Shown: positions 55,235 through 63,236, counted from the first letter of the stretch. The stretch: 64,000 nucleotides of DNA from Rhizobium mesosinicum (GCF_019511345.1 NZ_JAEUAK010000002.1:558001-622000), one strand, 5' to 3'. A program made the numbers and translations. Notes: generated from the letters alone by a model not told the origin.

Positions 55235-56227
55235 TCACTTCGGGCAGGCATTGTCCGTGGTGTAATCGTGAACCTTGATGGTGCCCGCGATGATGTCGGC
55301 CTTGGCCTTGTCGACGGCAGCCTGCATCTCCGGCGTGATCAGCGGCTTGTTGTTGTCGTCCATGGCGGCGGCAACGCCGTCTTCCTTGACGCCCAGAGAC
55401 TGGACACCGGCCGTGAACTTGTCGTTCTTGGTGTCGTTATAGGCGTTGTAGACGGCGAGATCGACGCGCTTGACCATCGAGGTCAGAACGGAACCCGGAT
55501 GCAGGTGGTTCTGGTTGGAATCGACGCCGATCGACAGTTTCTTGTTGTCGGCTGCCGTCTGCAGAACGCCGAGACCGGTGGCGCCGGCTGCCGCGTAAAC
55601 GACATCAGCGCCCTGGTCGATCTGGTTCTTGGTGAGCTCGCCGCCGCGAACCGGGTCGTTCCAGGCTGCACCGGTCGTGCCGGTCATGTTCTGGAAGACT
55701 TCGATGTTAGCCTTGGCGGCGCGCGCGCCCTGCTCGTAGCCGCATTCGAACTTGCGGATCAGCGGAATGTCCATGCCGCCGACGAAACCGACCTTGCCGG
55801 TCTTGGACGCCATGCCGGCGAGAATGCCGACGAGATAGGAGCCTTCCTCTTCCTTGTAGAGGACGGAGCGAACGTTCGGCTTGTCGACGACGGAGTCGAC
55901 GATGATGAACTTGGTATCGGGGAATTCAGCGGCAACCTTCTCGACAGCCGAGGTCCAGGCGAAGGAAACGGCAACAACCGGGTTGAAGCCGCGGCTTGCG
56001 AAGTTGCGGATGGCCTGCTCGCCCTGGGTGTCGCCGGTCGGCTCGAAATCGCGGTAGGCGATGCCGGTTTCCTTCTTGAACTTTTCAGCGCCGTTGAAGG
56101 CAGCTTCGTTGAAGGACTTATCGAACTTCCCGCCGGTGCCGTAAACGAGAGCCGGCTTGATGTCGGCGGCAAGCGCCGTCGTCGACATCGCTGCCACGGC
56201 AAGGAGGGTGAGAAGGGATTTTTTCAT
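55235..56227 (-). CDS. BMP-family nucleoside-binding protein
   Basis: A 330-residue secreted binding protein of the PnrA/BmpA/NupN family. The signal peptide is MKKSLLTLLAVAAMSTTALA. Motifs: PALVYGTGGKFDKSFNEAAF, GFNPVVAVSFAWTSAVEKVA, KFIIVDSVVDKPNVRSV, EGSYLVGILAGMASKTGKVG and GGMDIPLIRKFECGYEQGA. The C-terminal Cys-Pro-Lys is short. It has no lipobox, consistent with a free periplasmic protein. It is first in the operon, so it starts transcription of the nucleoside uptake and catabolic genes. Confidence 0.94.
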   Translation of the reverse strand: MKKSLLTLLAVAAMSTTALAADIKPALVYGTGGKFDKSFNEAAFNGAEKFKKETGIAYRDFEPTGDTQGEQAIRNFASRGFNPVVAVSFAWTSAVEKVAAEFPDTKFIIVDSVVDKPNVRSVLYKEEEGSYLVGILAGMASKTGKVGFVGGMDIPLIRKFECGYEQGARAAKANIEVFQNMTGTTGAAWNDPVRGGELTKNQIDQGADVVYAAAGATGLGVLQTAADNKKLSIGVDSNQNHLHPGSVLTSMVKRVDLAVYNAYNDTKNDKFTAGVQSLGVKEDGVAAAMDDNNKPLITPEMQAAVDKAKADIIAGTIKVHDYTTDNACPK

Positions 56228-56546
56228 GAGTGTGCAGCCCTGTTGTTGCTATTTATCTGGGGTCCTCCCGCAAGCCTTTTTCAGGCATGTCTGCGGAACC
56301 ACCGACCTCCCCCCGGAGGCCTGGCTGGGCGCATCCTTGCATGGCTCAACGAAAAATTCACGAGAAATTTTTCGGTTGGTAAAGATTTGCGGTTATTGCC
56401 GAAAATCGATCCACGGGTGCTGAATTCTGGGCAAATCGGCCGCTAAAATGCGGATTTTCTAACCAGCGCCCAGGCGGCATCGGGCCCATCATCCCGCCGT
56501 TTCAGGAACTGCCGATTGCCCTTTTCAGACCATCCAGCCTCTTCAG
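56228..56546. promoter_or_regulatory. Promoter region of the nucleoside operon
   Basis: About 320 bases with no credible gene. The binding-protein gene's promoter and any nucleoside-responsive operator must be here. AT-rich runs at 56345-56410 could hold the -10 region, but no consensus or strong inverted repeat was confirmed. Confidence 0.45.
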
Positions 56547-56864
56547 CTATGCGGTAAAGCGGCCTGCCACCGGCGGCTTCTTGTAGCCGATCATCCACAG
56601 GATGAGCGACAGCACCAGAAGCACGGCGAAGGCCGGCTGCAGCATGAGCCATTGAAAGATGAAAGCGTAGAAACGCGGATGGACGTAATAGGAGACGGCC
56701 GACTGGAGGGCTGAGAGCGTCGACGGGCTGACCTCCTCCCATGCATCCGAGATCGGGGTTATGACCACTTGCGAGGATGCGACAGACTGAATGGAATCGA
56801 TGGTTCCGGCAATGACGGCAACTGCCAGCGCAAACAAACTGGCAAGACGCAACAAGAAACGCAT
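56547..56864 (-). CDS. Small two-TM membrane protein of unknown function
   Basis: A 105-residue ORF starting at 56864 with GGAGGATTTG before the ATG. An N-terminal TM (MRFLLRLASLFALAVAVIAG) precedes a periplasmic loop of about 40 residues with TIDSIQSVASSQVVITPISD, then a second TM (QPAFAVLLVLSLILWMIGY) and a short basic tail. PETR-like proteins of this shape are common in Rhizobiaceae, but no family function is known. It is monocistronic and sits just before tRNA-Ser. Confidence 0.75.
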   Translation of the reverse strand: MRFLLRLASLFALAVAVIAGTIDSIQSVASSQVVITPISDAWEEVSPSTLSALQSAVSYYVHPRFYAFIFQWLMLQPAFAVLLVLSLILWMIGYKKPPVAGRFTA

Positions 56865-57013
56865 CAAATCCTCCGACGACGGGTGTGCCATGATGTCCGG
56901 CAAGCCGCGCCATTCTGCACTCAAACCTAGAGATAGGCTTGGAGCAGGCACGGCGCAATGGACGGCATGCCCGCAGTTTTATCGGAAGAAGTCAAAAAAC
57001 TGTTAGATTTGGG

Positions 57014-57042
57014 TTGATCGGCAAAAATTCATCGGTATATAT
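57014..57042 (+). promoter_or_regulatory. Promoter of tRNA-Ser
   Basis: TTGATC, 17 bases, ATATAT, about 45 bases before the tRNA. Five of six bases fit the -35 and the -10 is AT-only. Confidence 0.45.
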
Positions 57043-57087
57043 CGCGCCGTTCCGACGATTTGCTCCTCTCCGGTGCGAAACGCAAAT

Positions 57088-57177
57088 GGACAGGTGGCCG
57101 AGTGGTTGAAGGCGCACGCCTGGAACGCGTGTGTACGTGAAAGCGTACCGAGGGTTCGAATCCCTCTCTGTCCGCCA
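57088..57177 (+). tRNA. tRNA-Ser (anticodon GGA)
   Basis: Acceptor arm bases GGACAGG...CTCTGTCC, D arm TGGCCGAGTGGTTGAAGGC, anticodon stem CACGC/GCGTG with loop CTGGAAC (anticodon GGA), a long variable arm (TGTACGTGAAAGCGTACC), T arm GGGTTCGAATCCC, and encoded CCA. The T arm and 3' end are a frequent target of integrases; accessory DNA follows. Confidence 0.96.
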
Positions 57178-57220
57178 TTTTTTTCATTTTCATACATTTC
57201 AGCTTCTTAATCGTCGTTTT

Positions 57221-57257
57221 GTCCAACAGTTTCGAATTGTTGGACGATTTCCTTTTT
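57221..57257 (+). terminator. Hairpin with T-rich tail after tRNA-Ser
   Basis: GTCCAACA-GTTTCGAAT-TGTTGGAC (57221-57245), 8-bp arms, with a TTCGAA core in the loop, followed by GATTTCCTTTTT. It probably terminates tRNA-Ser transcription. Confidence 0.6.
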
Positions 57258-57276
57258 CCGGCCTGATCGTTCCGGC

Positions 57277-57439
57277 ATGGTATCGACGACTGCAGCCTAT
57301 TTGACGGCATGGCGAAAGATGCCGAAGCCGAAGCGGATCATGGCAGCACCGTCTGGGATCGCCACGCGCTCGATCGCGCGTTCGACAAACGCCAGGCGAA
57401 ACGGACGATGACGGCGATGAGTGGGAAATCGCTGTTTAG
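57277..57439 (+). pseudogene. Remnant of an excisionase-like/AlpA-type gene
   Basis: Three consecutive frames each give a piece of one protein type: AYLTAWRKMPKPKRI (frame from 57277), then STVWDRHALDRAFDK (frame of 57309), then GETDDDGDEWEIAV and stop at 57437-57439. In intact rhizobial elements such pieces form the C-terminus of a small DNA-binding protein encoded just upstream of a tyrosine integrase. Here two frameshifts break it, its N-terminus is lost and no integrase follows. Read as a scar of a tRNA-Ser integrated element. The family match is from pattern memory only. Confidence 0.45.
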
Positions 57440-57522
57440 CCAGAGCTAACGACAGGTTGTCGCTTGCTGAAAATGTTCTCAGCGCAGATATTTGAAGTCG
57501 CCGTCGAATCTCTGGATCAATA

Positions 57523-58032
57523 ATGACCGCCTGGCTGACGCTCTTAGTTGCTTTGGTCGCCGCAATCATTGCCCTTATGCAATGGTATCTCGCGCGACAG
57601 AAATTCGTCCTCGACCTCTTCGATCGGCGCTTCGAGGCTTACAACGACGTTCTTGCCGCAGTGCGGCCGATTTTGGGGGCCGGCAATGCTGAACACAATC
57701 AAATTGTCGACTTAAATATCGCGGTCCAAAACTCGAAATTTCTCTTCGGAAGCGACGTAAATGACTACCTCAAAGAGACATATAATGTGGTCGTACAGCT
57801 TCGGATGTGGAATTCGATTTACAACACAGAAAACCCACGAGCCCATCTTGCACCGGATGGCATGTACCAGTGCGGCTTGAAGCTCGCCGATTTCTTCGAC
57901 GAATATCCCAAGCTCTGCCAATCCTACATGATGATGCCTGAAAAGCGCGTGCGGACGCCTATTGAGTGGTTTCATGATCGCAACGAGCTGCGAAAGAGTT
58001 ATGGCGGGGAGCCAAAGAACATAGACATTTAA
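57523..58032 (+). CDS. Unknown membrane-anchored protein, accessory cassette gene 1
   Basis: A 169-residue ORF with an N-terminal TM (MTAWLTLLVALVAAIIALMQ) and a cytoplasmic part of mixed helix character (FVLDLFDRRFEAYNDVLAAV, FDEYPKLCQSYMMMPEKR). Not a known enzyme by eye. The family of ARQKFVLDLFDRRF-type proteins is scattered in proteobacteria with unknown role. It precedes another membrane ORF by 29 bases, so the two probably form an operon. No clear Shine-Dalgarno. It lies in the accessory region after tRNA-Ser. Confidence 0.7.
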   Translation: MTAWLTLLVALVAAIIALMQWYLARQKFVLDLFDRRFEAYNDVLAAVRPILGAGNAEHNQIVDLNIAVQNSKFLFGSDVNDYLKETYNVVVQLRMWNSIYNTENPRAHLAPDGMYQCGLKLADFFDEYPKLCQSYMMMPEKRVRTPIEWFHDRNELRKSYGGEPKNIDI

Positions 58033-58061
58033 AGCGGCAAGTCGGCGATATGGGAGGGCTT

Positions 58062-58568
58062 ATGTCCGGCGAAGATGATGCTTCAAAACTGCGAGACCTT
58101 AAAATACGAACGGCCGAGCGGGCGCATGATCGAGATCTTAAGGCCGAGGAAATCCACAACAAGCAGATCGAGGCGTTCTCAATCGCCGCAATGCGAGCGC
58201 CGGCATTGGTGGCTGCAGGAGGCGTCGCCGCCAGCCTCGGTTTCTACAGTGCAAACTATGTGCGCCTGTCTGGAAAGGCGGACGCGCTTGAATTATTCAA
58301 CGAATCCTTATCCTGGATGCTTGGAGGACTGCTCTTCACGGTACTTGCGCCGGGGTTGGCGTATTTCAGCCAGCTAGCATATCTTGATGCAGTCTCCAAT
58401 CACGTCCACGATTGGGAGCACCCCTACGTAAAACCGCCTCGCAGATCTCAAATTGCCGTCAAGGTCGGGAACCTCTTCCGCTGGGCCTGCGTGGTTATCG
58501 TCTTAGCATCGATCGTTTGTGTTGCGGTCGGAGGCTTGAAATTCCTGCACCTGGTCGCGACCCTCTAA
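58062..58568 (+). CDS. Unknown three-TM membrane protein, accessory cassette gene 2
   Basis: A 168-residue ORF; ATG 58062 has GGGAGGGC just upstream (ATG 58050 would add four residues). An N-terminal charged helix (SKLRDLKIRTAERAHDRDLKAE, about 5-40) is followed by TMs at about ALVAAGGVAASLGFY, MLGGLLFTVLAPGLAYFSQLA and CVVIVLASIVCVAVGG. No family is recognised. A charged cytoplasmic helix next to TMs suits a membrane sensor or pore, but that is only speculation. Confidence 0.7.
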   Translation: MSGEDDASKLRDLKIRTAERAHDRDLKAEEIHNKQIEAFSIAAMRAPALVAAGGVAASLGFYSANYVRLSGKADALELFNESLSWMLGGLLFTVLAPGLAYFSQLAYLDAVSNHVHDWEHPYVKPPRRSQIAVKVGNLFRWACVVIVLASIVCVAVGGLKFLHLVATL

Positions 58569-58712
58569 GCACACGCTTGAGCGAATTTCCAAAAAGTACA
58601 AGAAATCTCCCAGTAGGGAGAAACGTTGGGTGACCACGTAGCTCGACATTAAAAGTCATTTTTGCAATGCTATAGGTTGATTCTAAGAACAGGCTTGAGC
58701 CTCAGATTCAGT

Positions 58713-59678
58713 ATGACTGTCTCGCCGCGCACGAAGTTTCAAAAGCTCTACGTATTGATTACTTGGCCCTTCGTAATGACGGCGTATCGCCTTCGTGAGC
58801 GGCGACGATTCCGCAAGAACTTTCCTTTAATTTGGAAGACGCCAGGCGAGATTACAAATCTCGATTTGGAAAATTATGAGCCCGAAGACGACGACTTCAA
58901 ACTGGATAAAAAGTTCGTTGACGATCTACTTCCCACACGCGATGCGGCACGCACGAATGCAAATCGAATCCTTTTCATCAACATGATGATCTTCGCATTC
59001 CTGCTCACCGATTACTTTTCAATTGGCCTTACTTTCACGATCCCCGGCGTCTCGGTTGTGGATCCGAAGGGCGTCAAGGATTTCTTGATATTCTACTCAA
59101 GCATGACGGGCCTGTATTGCTTTATCATACAGAATAATATGTACACTCTCGATAGTGCAATGAAATTTGTAATAATGAACAAATTTCCATTAGAGCTTAG
59201 AGGGATATATATAGCAAAATACTTCTACTTCGAGAATTTTCCTCCTCCATCTCCAACGCAACTCCCTCACATCAGCTACTCTCGCATCTACAGCCAGTTC
59301 TTTATGGTTGCGTCGGTAGCGTTCCTTATAGCTATCCTCATTTACTTCAGCTGTTATGCGGCTCTCTACATGGCAATTGCAGTCGACATTTGGAAAAACG
59401 CTCGACTTGGGATTTGGAGCTATGTCATCGCCGGCGCATCTATCGCAAACGGTGTCCTAAGCACGAGCTATCTCATCCTCACTCGAATAAGGATGCCCTA
59501 CAGGGATTATACCGTACTCCACGAAATTCAGGGTCTGCCACAAATCGCACCATCGCAATATGAAAGGCGCCAAAAGGAAGTCTACGGCGAAGGAGTGGCG
59601 GATTGGCTTAGCCTGGTCGAGCGAGGATACATCAAGCGGAAAAGTGATAGTAAAAATCCGAAGCCATCAGAATCATAG
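58713..59678 (+). CDS. Unknown four-TM membrane protein, accessory cassette gene 3
   Basis: A 321-residue ORF from ATG 58713 (TTG 58662 is in frame upstream). The cytoplasmic N-terminus (about 1-85) is charged with DLENYEPEDDDFKLDKKF. TM segments are near FINMMIFAFLLTDYFSIGL, FLIFYSSMTGLYCFIIQ, FFMVASVAFLIAILIYFSCY and VIAGASIANGVLSTSYLIL. A polar C-terminal region of about 60 residues ends KRKSDSKNPKPSES. Base use is clearly more AT-rich than the rest of the window (for example 59130-59230), a mark of foreign origin. No family is recognised. Confidence 0.7.
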   Translation: MTVSPRTKFQKLYVLITWPFVMTAYRLRERRRFRKNFPLIWKTPGEITNLDLENYEPEDDDFKLDKKFVDDLLPTRDAARTNANRILFINMMIFAFLLTDYFSIGLTFTIPGVSVVDPKGVKDFLIFYSSMTGLYCFIIQNNMYTLDSAMKFVIMNKFPLELRGIYIAKYFYFENFPPPSPTQLPHISYSRIYSQFFMVASVAFLIAILIYFSCYAALYMAIAVDIWKNARLGIWSYVIAGASIANGVLSTSYLILTRIRMPYRDYTVLHEIQGLPQIAPSQYERRQKEVYGEGVADWLSLVERGYIKRKSDSKNPKPSES

Positions 59679-59860
59679 ATTGCAAGTCAGGGTCCGCGCG
59701 CCAATTTCTCCGAGGCATTGTTGATTTCGAAGCCGACGGCGAAGATGCCGGAACGATCAGGCCCTCCATTACGCAGCCTGGCAACCCAACTCTCTTCGAA
59801 AAGCCAGACCTCCCCCCAGAAATTCGTGGGCTTCTCCACAACTCCACCCTAACACGATAA
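59654..59860 (+). pseudogene. 3' remnant of an unknown gene
   Basis: One frame is open for 68 codons with no ATG, between a stop at 59651 and TAA at 59858-59860. It reads like real coding sequence with host-like codon use: DFEADGEDAGTIRPSITQPG then NPTLFEKPDLPPEIRGLL. It starts inside the end of the preceding AT-rich gene, as expected if the insertion cut off the 5' part. The family is not identified. Confidence 0.35.
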
Positions 59861-59924
59861 TTTGGTCCATACATTTCGATGCATAGCCACTTCATCGCCA
59901 ACAACACAACCGGGGAGACCAGCA

Positions 59925-60131
59925 ATGACCAATTTCAAGGCTGAAGACGAAGCGATCGGGACGATTATCCTGGTGGAGGAACTGTTTCAAAGCTTGGTCA
60001 AGTCCGGCATCGTGCCTGCGGCCGTTATGGCTGACGTCGTGCGCGGCGCCGTTGCGAGGCTGGATACGACCGATCATTTCGGCGCGGGTGCGGCTGTGCG
60101 CCACTATTTCGAAAGCTGGCTGTCGAAGTAG
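59925..60131 (+). CDS. Small soluble protein of unknown function
   Basis: A 68-residue acidic ORF: MTNFKAEDEAIGTIILVEEL then FQSLVKSGIVPAAVMADVVR and a C-terminal HYFESWLSK. CGGGGAG lies 8 bases before the ATG. It reads as a helical soluble protein, perhaps a regulator or antitoxin-like partner; no motif proves this. It sits between the remnant and the iteron-like arrays. Confidence 0.6.
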   Translation: MTNFKAEDEAIGTIILVEELFQSLVKSGIVPAAVMADVVRGAVARLDTTDHFGAGAAVRHYFESWLSK

Positions 60132-60146
60132 ATCATCTTCGCTGGG

Positions 60147-60172
60147 TGCATAGGATGCATAGGATGCATAGG
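60147..60172. repeat. Iteron-like array, left half (3 x TGCATAGGA)
   Basis: Three head-to-tail copies of the 9-mer TGCATAGGA (the last copy ends GGC). It is mirrored by three inverted copies 83 bases away. TGCA at each junction gives it dyad symmetry. Confidence 0.9.
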
Positions 60173-60197
60173 CAATTTCAGCGGCTCTCTAGGAATT

Positions 60198-60250
60198 GTC
60201 AGATTCAGTTTCTGTCATGTCATTATCTGACATTTCCCACGCGTCAGATG
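60198..60250. repeat. Nested inverted repeats between the iteron arrays
   Basis: GTCAGAT (60198-60204) pairs with ATCTGAC (60225-60231), and inside it ATGTCA (60217-60222) pairs with TGACAT (60228-60233). A further GTCAGATG lies at 60244-60251. Alternative foldings are possible. Together with the flanking arrays it looks like a protein-binding or replication region. Confidence 0.7.
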
Positions 60251-60255
60251 AAAAA

Positions 60256-60282
60256 TCCTATGCATCCTATGCATCCTATGCA
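60256..60282. repeat. Iteron-like array, right half (3 x TCCTATGCA)
   Basis: Three exact copies of TCCTATGCA, the reverse complement of the left array at 60147-60172. The two arrays could form a long cruciform or bind an initiator dimer. Confidence 0.92.
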
Positions 60283-60381
60283 GAGAGGTATCTGAAAGCC
60301 TCTATCGGGGCGGATTTTAGTTCCCATTTCGACGAAATCATCCGTGCGGCCCGGCGTTGTCACGCAGGCAGCGCCTTTGCC

Positions 60382-63054
60382 TCAACTTTTCCCAGCGCTT
60401 TCGACCTCCCAGAGAGCCCCATTCACGCGGTTTTTTCCTGCGCTGACGATCCTCTGCCCGTTGACGATCCTTCCGACGTGCTTGCGTAAGAACCCGCTGA
60501 ACCGCGTCGTATTCAGCTTGCCATAGTCGATGAACTCGGAAAGTGCCTCCACCAGCCCCTCATGCCGGCGGTTACCAACAGGATCGAAAGCTCCTTCGTC
60601 CACCATCCTGGCGATATCGGCCACGGCCCAGGGTTTGCCGGCCGGCAGGGCCGCGATGATTGCCGACGTGCGCTCCTTCTCCGGGTCATTGTCCCGGATC
60701 TTGGCCGCATTGCCGAGCGGATCGGGCAGGCCGAGCCAGACGAGGGCGGAGCGGACGAGGTTGGACCATTGCTCGAAGGAGCCGAGCGGCGGCGAGACCT
60801 TGTCGGCCTCGTTGGCGATGAAGGCGCGCAGGAGCGTCAGGGCTGACGTGACGATTTCCACCCGCTGCCGGCGTGTGTCCTCGATGACGTCGCTCTCAAA
60901 GACGCGCTCTTCCGGCCGCTCGACGCCGGCGTCGAGGTTGATCAGCACCACGCGCCGCGTCAGGTCGCCGGCAAAGCGCAGGCCGTTGCCCGTGGCGCAG
61001 AACATCGCCGCCGTTGCCGAATCCAGCGCGAGGGACGCGCCGAGCGGACGAATATTGACTTCCTCCTGGGACAGAACCTGGCAAAGGTGATCGGAGCGAA
61101 GCGGCACCGAGAGATTGTCGAGACTGATGAAACTGGCACCGTGCAGGAGCCGCGCCTCCAGGACCTTGCGCAGCTCGCTGTCGTCGCCCGCATAGGAGTT
61201 TACCGCAGCGACCCGGCCGGTCGCGAGAATGGCGGCAACATCCACCAGCTTGGATTTCCCGGTGCCGGGCGCCGTCGCATTCACGCCGAAGAGCGGCGCG
61301 GTGCTGAGGCTGGGGCGGACGATCGCCGTCAGGATCATGGCGAGTGCAGCCGATTCATCGACGCCGCTGACGAAGGGAAAGCTCGAAATGAGCTTCCTGA
61401 TGGTCTCCAGCGCTGCCAGCGCCGCAGCCCTGTCGGGGCAATCGGGTATTGCGGGCCATGTCCTGTTCGATTCGAAGAGGATGCCGGATTGCCGGTCGAA
61501 GCCCTGCGCATCGATGATGGTGCCATCGCTGCGCATCATCGGCAGGGAAACGATCGCCCTGATCTGCGGAAAAGGCCAATCGCCGTGTCGCGCAATGATG
61601 GATTTCGCGACCAGCGCCGGGCAGGATATATCCCTGTAGCCGAGCTTCCTTCTCTCGTCGGGCTTCAGCCAGAGCACGTGTTTCGACAGGATGTCGATCA
61701 ACGCATTCTCATCGGCGGGAACCAGCACCGTCTTTTCCTTGCCCGCAACGCGGACGGCCTGAAACAGGGCCGTATCGCGGGCGTAGAGCCGCGCGCCGGC
61801 CTCGACCACCAGGCGGCAGGCACTCGTCACCACTTCCGAAAGGTCGGCTTCGTGGAACATGAGCCTCGGCCGGCCGTCTTCCTTCCTGGTTTGCGAGGGC
61901 ATGTCACCGACGACTGTTTTCCGCCGCAATGCGCGGCCCGCGCCCTCGACCGTTACAGGCTTTTCGTCTTCAGCACCCGGCAGCGTAAAGGGGCGCATCG
62001 TTTCCTGCATGAAGGCGTCGATCTCGGCTTGCGTCCATCCGTCATCCAGCGCATCGGCGCAATCCCAGCCGCGGGGCGGAAAGAGGCCGGCGCGCCAGTC
62101 TTCGAAGCGATAGCATTCGAGCGCGCTTGCGGCAGCGACATCGGCAAGGCCGACAAGCCGGACGCGCGCCCCAAGGCTTGTGAGGTGCCGGGCGATTTCA
62201 TTGGCCGCCGCCATGCCCGGGGAATCGAAATCCGGCCAGATGAGCACGTCGCGGCCTGACAGCGGCGACCAATCGGTGTGCTTGACGCCCTGCGTCCCGC
62301 CCGCCCAGGAGACGACGGCGCATCCGCTCGACTGGCGCAGCCTGTCGCGGCATTTCTCGCCCTCGACGACAATCACCTGCCCATTGTCGATATCCGCGCC
62401 GATATCTGGCAAACCGTAGATCGGCCGCGGCTTCGGAAACGGGAAGCGGCACCATGTTTCCGTTCCGTCGGCCAGGCGGGCGAACATGACCATCGGCGTT
62501 TCCTTGGCCCCATCGGCGAGATCATGACGCAGCACATAGCCAAGAAGGGAACCGTCCGCCTGGCGATAGGGAAACACCATCGACGGCGCAAAGGAGCCCC
62601 ATTCGGAGCGCCCGCCCCTGCGCTTGGGATTGTAGAGCCTGACAAGCCGGCCGGGCGCCAGCAGCTCCGCCGGCGGCGGCAGGACCGTTATGCCCTGATA
62701 GGCATCCCGGGCCTCGACCAGCTTCGGCCGGGCATTCGGCCGGCTGCCGATACCGCCGAGGATGCGGATTGCTTCGGGCAGATCGACGCCCTTCACCTCC
62801 CGCACGAAATCAAGGACATCGCCTTGCTTGCCGCAGCCGAAGCAGTGGAAGCGCTCTATTCCATCGTGTGCTATGAAAATCTTGAACGATGGCGTGTCTT
62901 CGGCATGGAAGGGGCAGCGGGTTTCGAACTCCCGGCCATTCCGGCTGAGCTTGCAGCGATATTGCGTGACGGTCGAAGACAGCGACACGTCCCGCCGCAG
63001 ACGCGCGATATCGTCAGGTTCGCCGGAGGATGGGTGTGCGTGTATTCGTGACAT
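60382..63054 (-). CDS. CHC2 primase/helicase-like replication protein
   Basis: An 890-residue phage- or plasmid-type primase-helicase, from ATG 63054 (MSRIHAHPSSG). The CHC2 zinc site is C47-x2-H50 with C71-x2-C74 (CPFH and CFGC). A Toprim-like part is near residue 228 (VIVVEGEKCRDRL, LIWPDFDSPGM). A helicase-like P-loop is near 595 (NATAPGTGKSKLVDVA), with SFISLDNLSVPLRSDHL later. The layout resembles P4 alpha-type proteins that prime and unwind DNA of satellite elements. It looks intact. It lies with an AlpA-type HTH gene upstream and the iteron-like arrays just beyond its 3' end. Confidence 0.85.
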   Translation of the reverse strand: MSRIHAHPSSGEPDDIARLRRDVSLSSTVTQYRCKLSRNGREFETRCPFHAEDTPSFKIFIAHDGIERFHCFGCGKQGDVLDFVREVKGVDLPEAIRILGGIGSRPNARPKLVEARDAYQGITVLPPPAELLAPGRLVRLYNPKRRGGRSEWGSFAPSMVFPYRQADGSLLGYVLRHDLADGAKETPMVMFARLADGTETWCRFPFPKPRPIYGLPDIGADIDNGQVIVVEGEKCRDRLRQSSGCAVVSWAGGTQGVKHTDWSPLSGRDVLIWPDFDSPGMAAANEIARHLTSLGARVRLVGLADVAAASALECYRFEDWRAGLFPPRGWDCADALDDGWTQAEIDAFMQETMRPFTLPGAEDEKPVTVEGAGRALRRKTVVGDMPSQTRKEDGRPRLMFHEADLSEVVTSACRLVVEAGARLYARDTALFQAVRVAGKEKTVLVPADENALIDILSKHVLWLKPDERRKLGYRDISCPALVAKSIIARHGDWPFPQIRAIVSLPMMRSDGTIIDAQGFDRQSGILFESNRTWPAIPDCPDRAAALAALETIRKLISSFPFVSGVDESAALAMILTAIVRPSLSTAPLFGVNATAPGTGKSKLVDVAAILATGRVAAVNSYAGDDSELRKVLEARLLHGASFISLDNLSVPLRSDHLCQVLSQEEVNIRPLGASLALDSATAAMFCATGNGLRFAGDLTRRVVLINLDAGVERPEERVFESDVIEDTRRQRVEIVTSALTLLRAFIANEADKVSPPLGSFEQWSNLVRSALVWLGLPDPLGNAAKIRDNDPEKERTSAIIAALPAGKPWAVADIARMVDEGAFDPVGNRRHEGLVEALSEFIDYGKLNTTRFSGFLRKHVGRIVNGQRIVSAGKNRVNGALWEVESAGKS

Positions 63055-63088
63055 GAAATTTTCCGTGTGAAAGGTGGGAGCTGCTTGT

Positions 63089-63142
63089 TTCCCCTTCTCC
63101 CCAGCGGGGAGAAGGTGGCTCGAAGAGCCGGATGAGGGGGCC
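63089..63142. repeat. RIME-like palindromic repeat, copy 1
   Basis: CCCCTTCTCCCC-AGC-GGGGAGAAGG then GGCTC-GAA-GAGCC and GGATGAGGGGG, the double palindrome typical of intergenic elements in rhizobia (RIME type). It lies in the spacer between the HTH and primase genes. Confidence 0.7.
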
Positions 63143-63236
63143 ACGGATGCCGGCGGATGATGCTATTATACGCCGGCGGCGTTGCTGTTCGACGCTGTCA
63201 TCGAGAGAGCTGTTTGGTGGGAAGCGCGGTGCCTGT

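Noticed and set aside
53606..56446. A 946-codon plus-strand open frame
   Set aside because: It lies opposite the ABC ATPase and BMP-protein genes, whose protein motifs are unmistakable; long antisense frames are common in high-GC DNA.
57088..57177. Search for a second copy of the tRNA-Ser 3' end as right attachment site
   Set aside because: No repeat of the last 15-20 tRNA bases was seen by eye in the remainder of the window; it may lie beyond 64 kb.
57297..57569. Minus-strand 90-codon frame after tRNA-Ser
   Set aside because: It is opposite the excisionase-like remnant and has no recognisable protein pattern or ribosome site.
59632..59925. Minus-strand 97-codon frame
   Set aside because: It overlaps the 3' end of an AT-rich plus-strand gene and is antisense to the better-looking plus-strand remnant frame.
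60147..60282. Short regularly placed repeats considered as CRISPR
   Set aside because: Units are 9 bases, head to tail without spacers and inverted between halves; no cas genes are present.
60196..60489. Plus-strand ORF encoding a YASYASYA repeat, from TTG 60196
   Set aside because: The repetitive part only mirrors the iteron array, it has no ribosome site and its last third overlaps the 3' end of the primase gene on the other strand.
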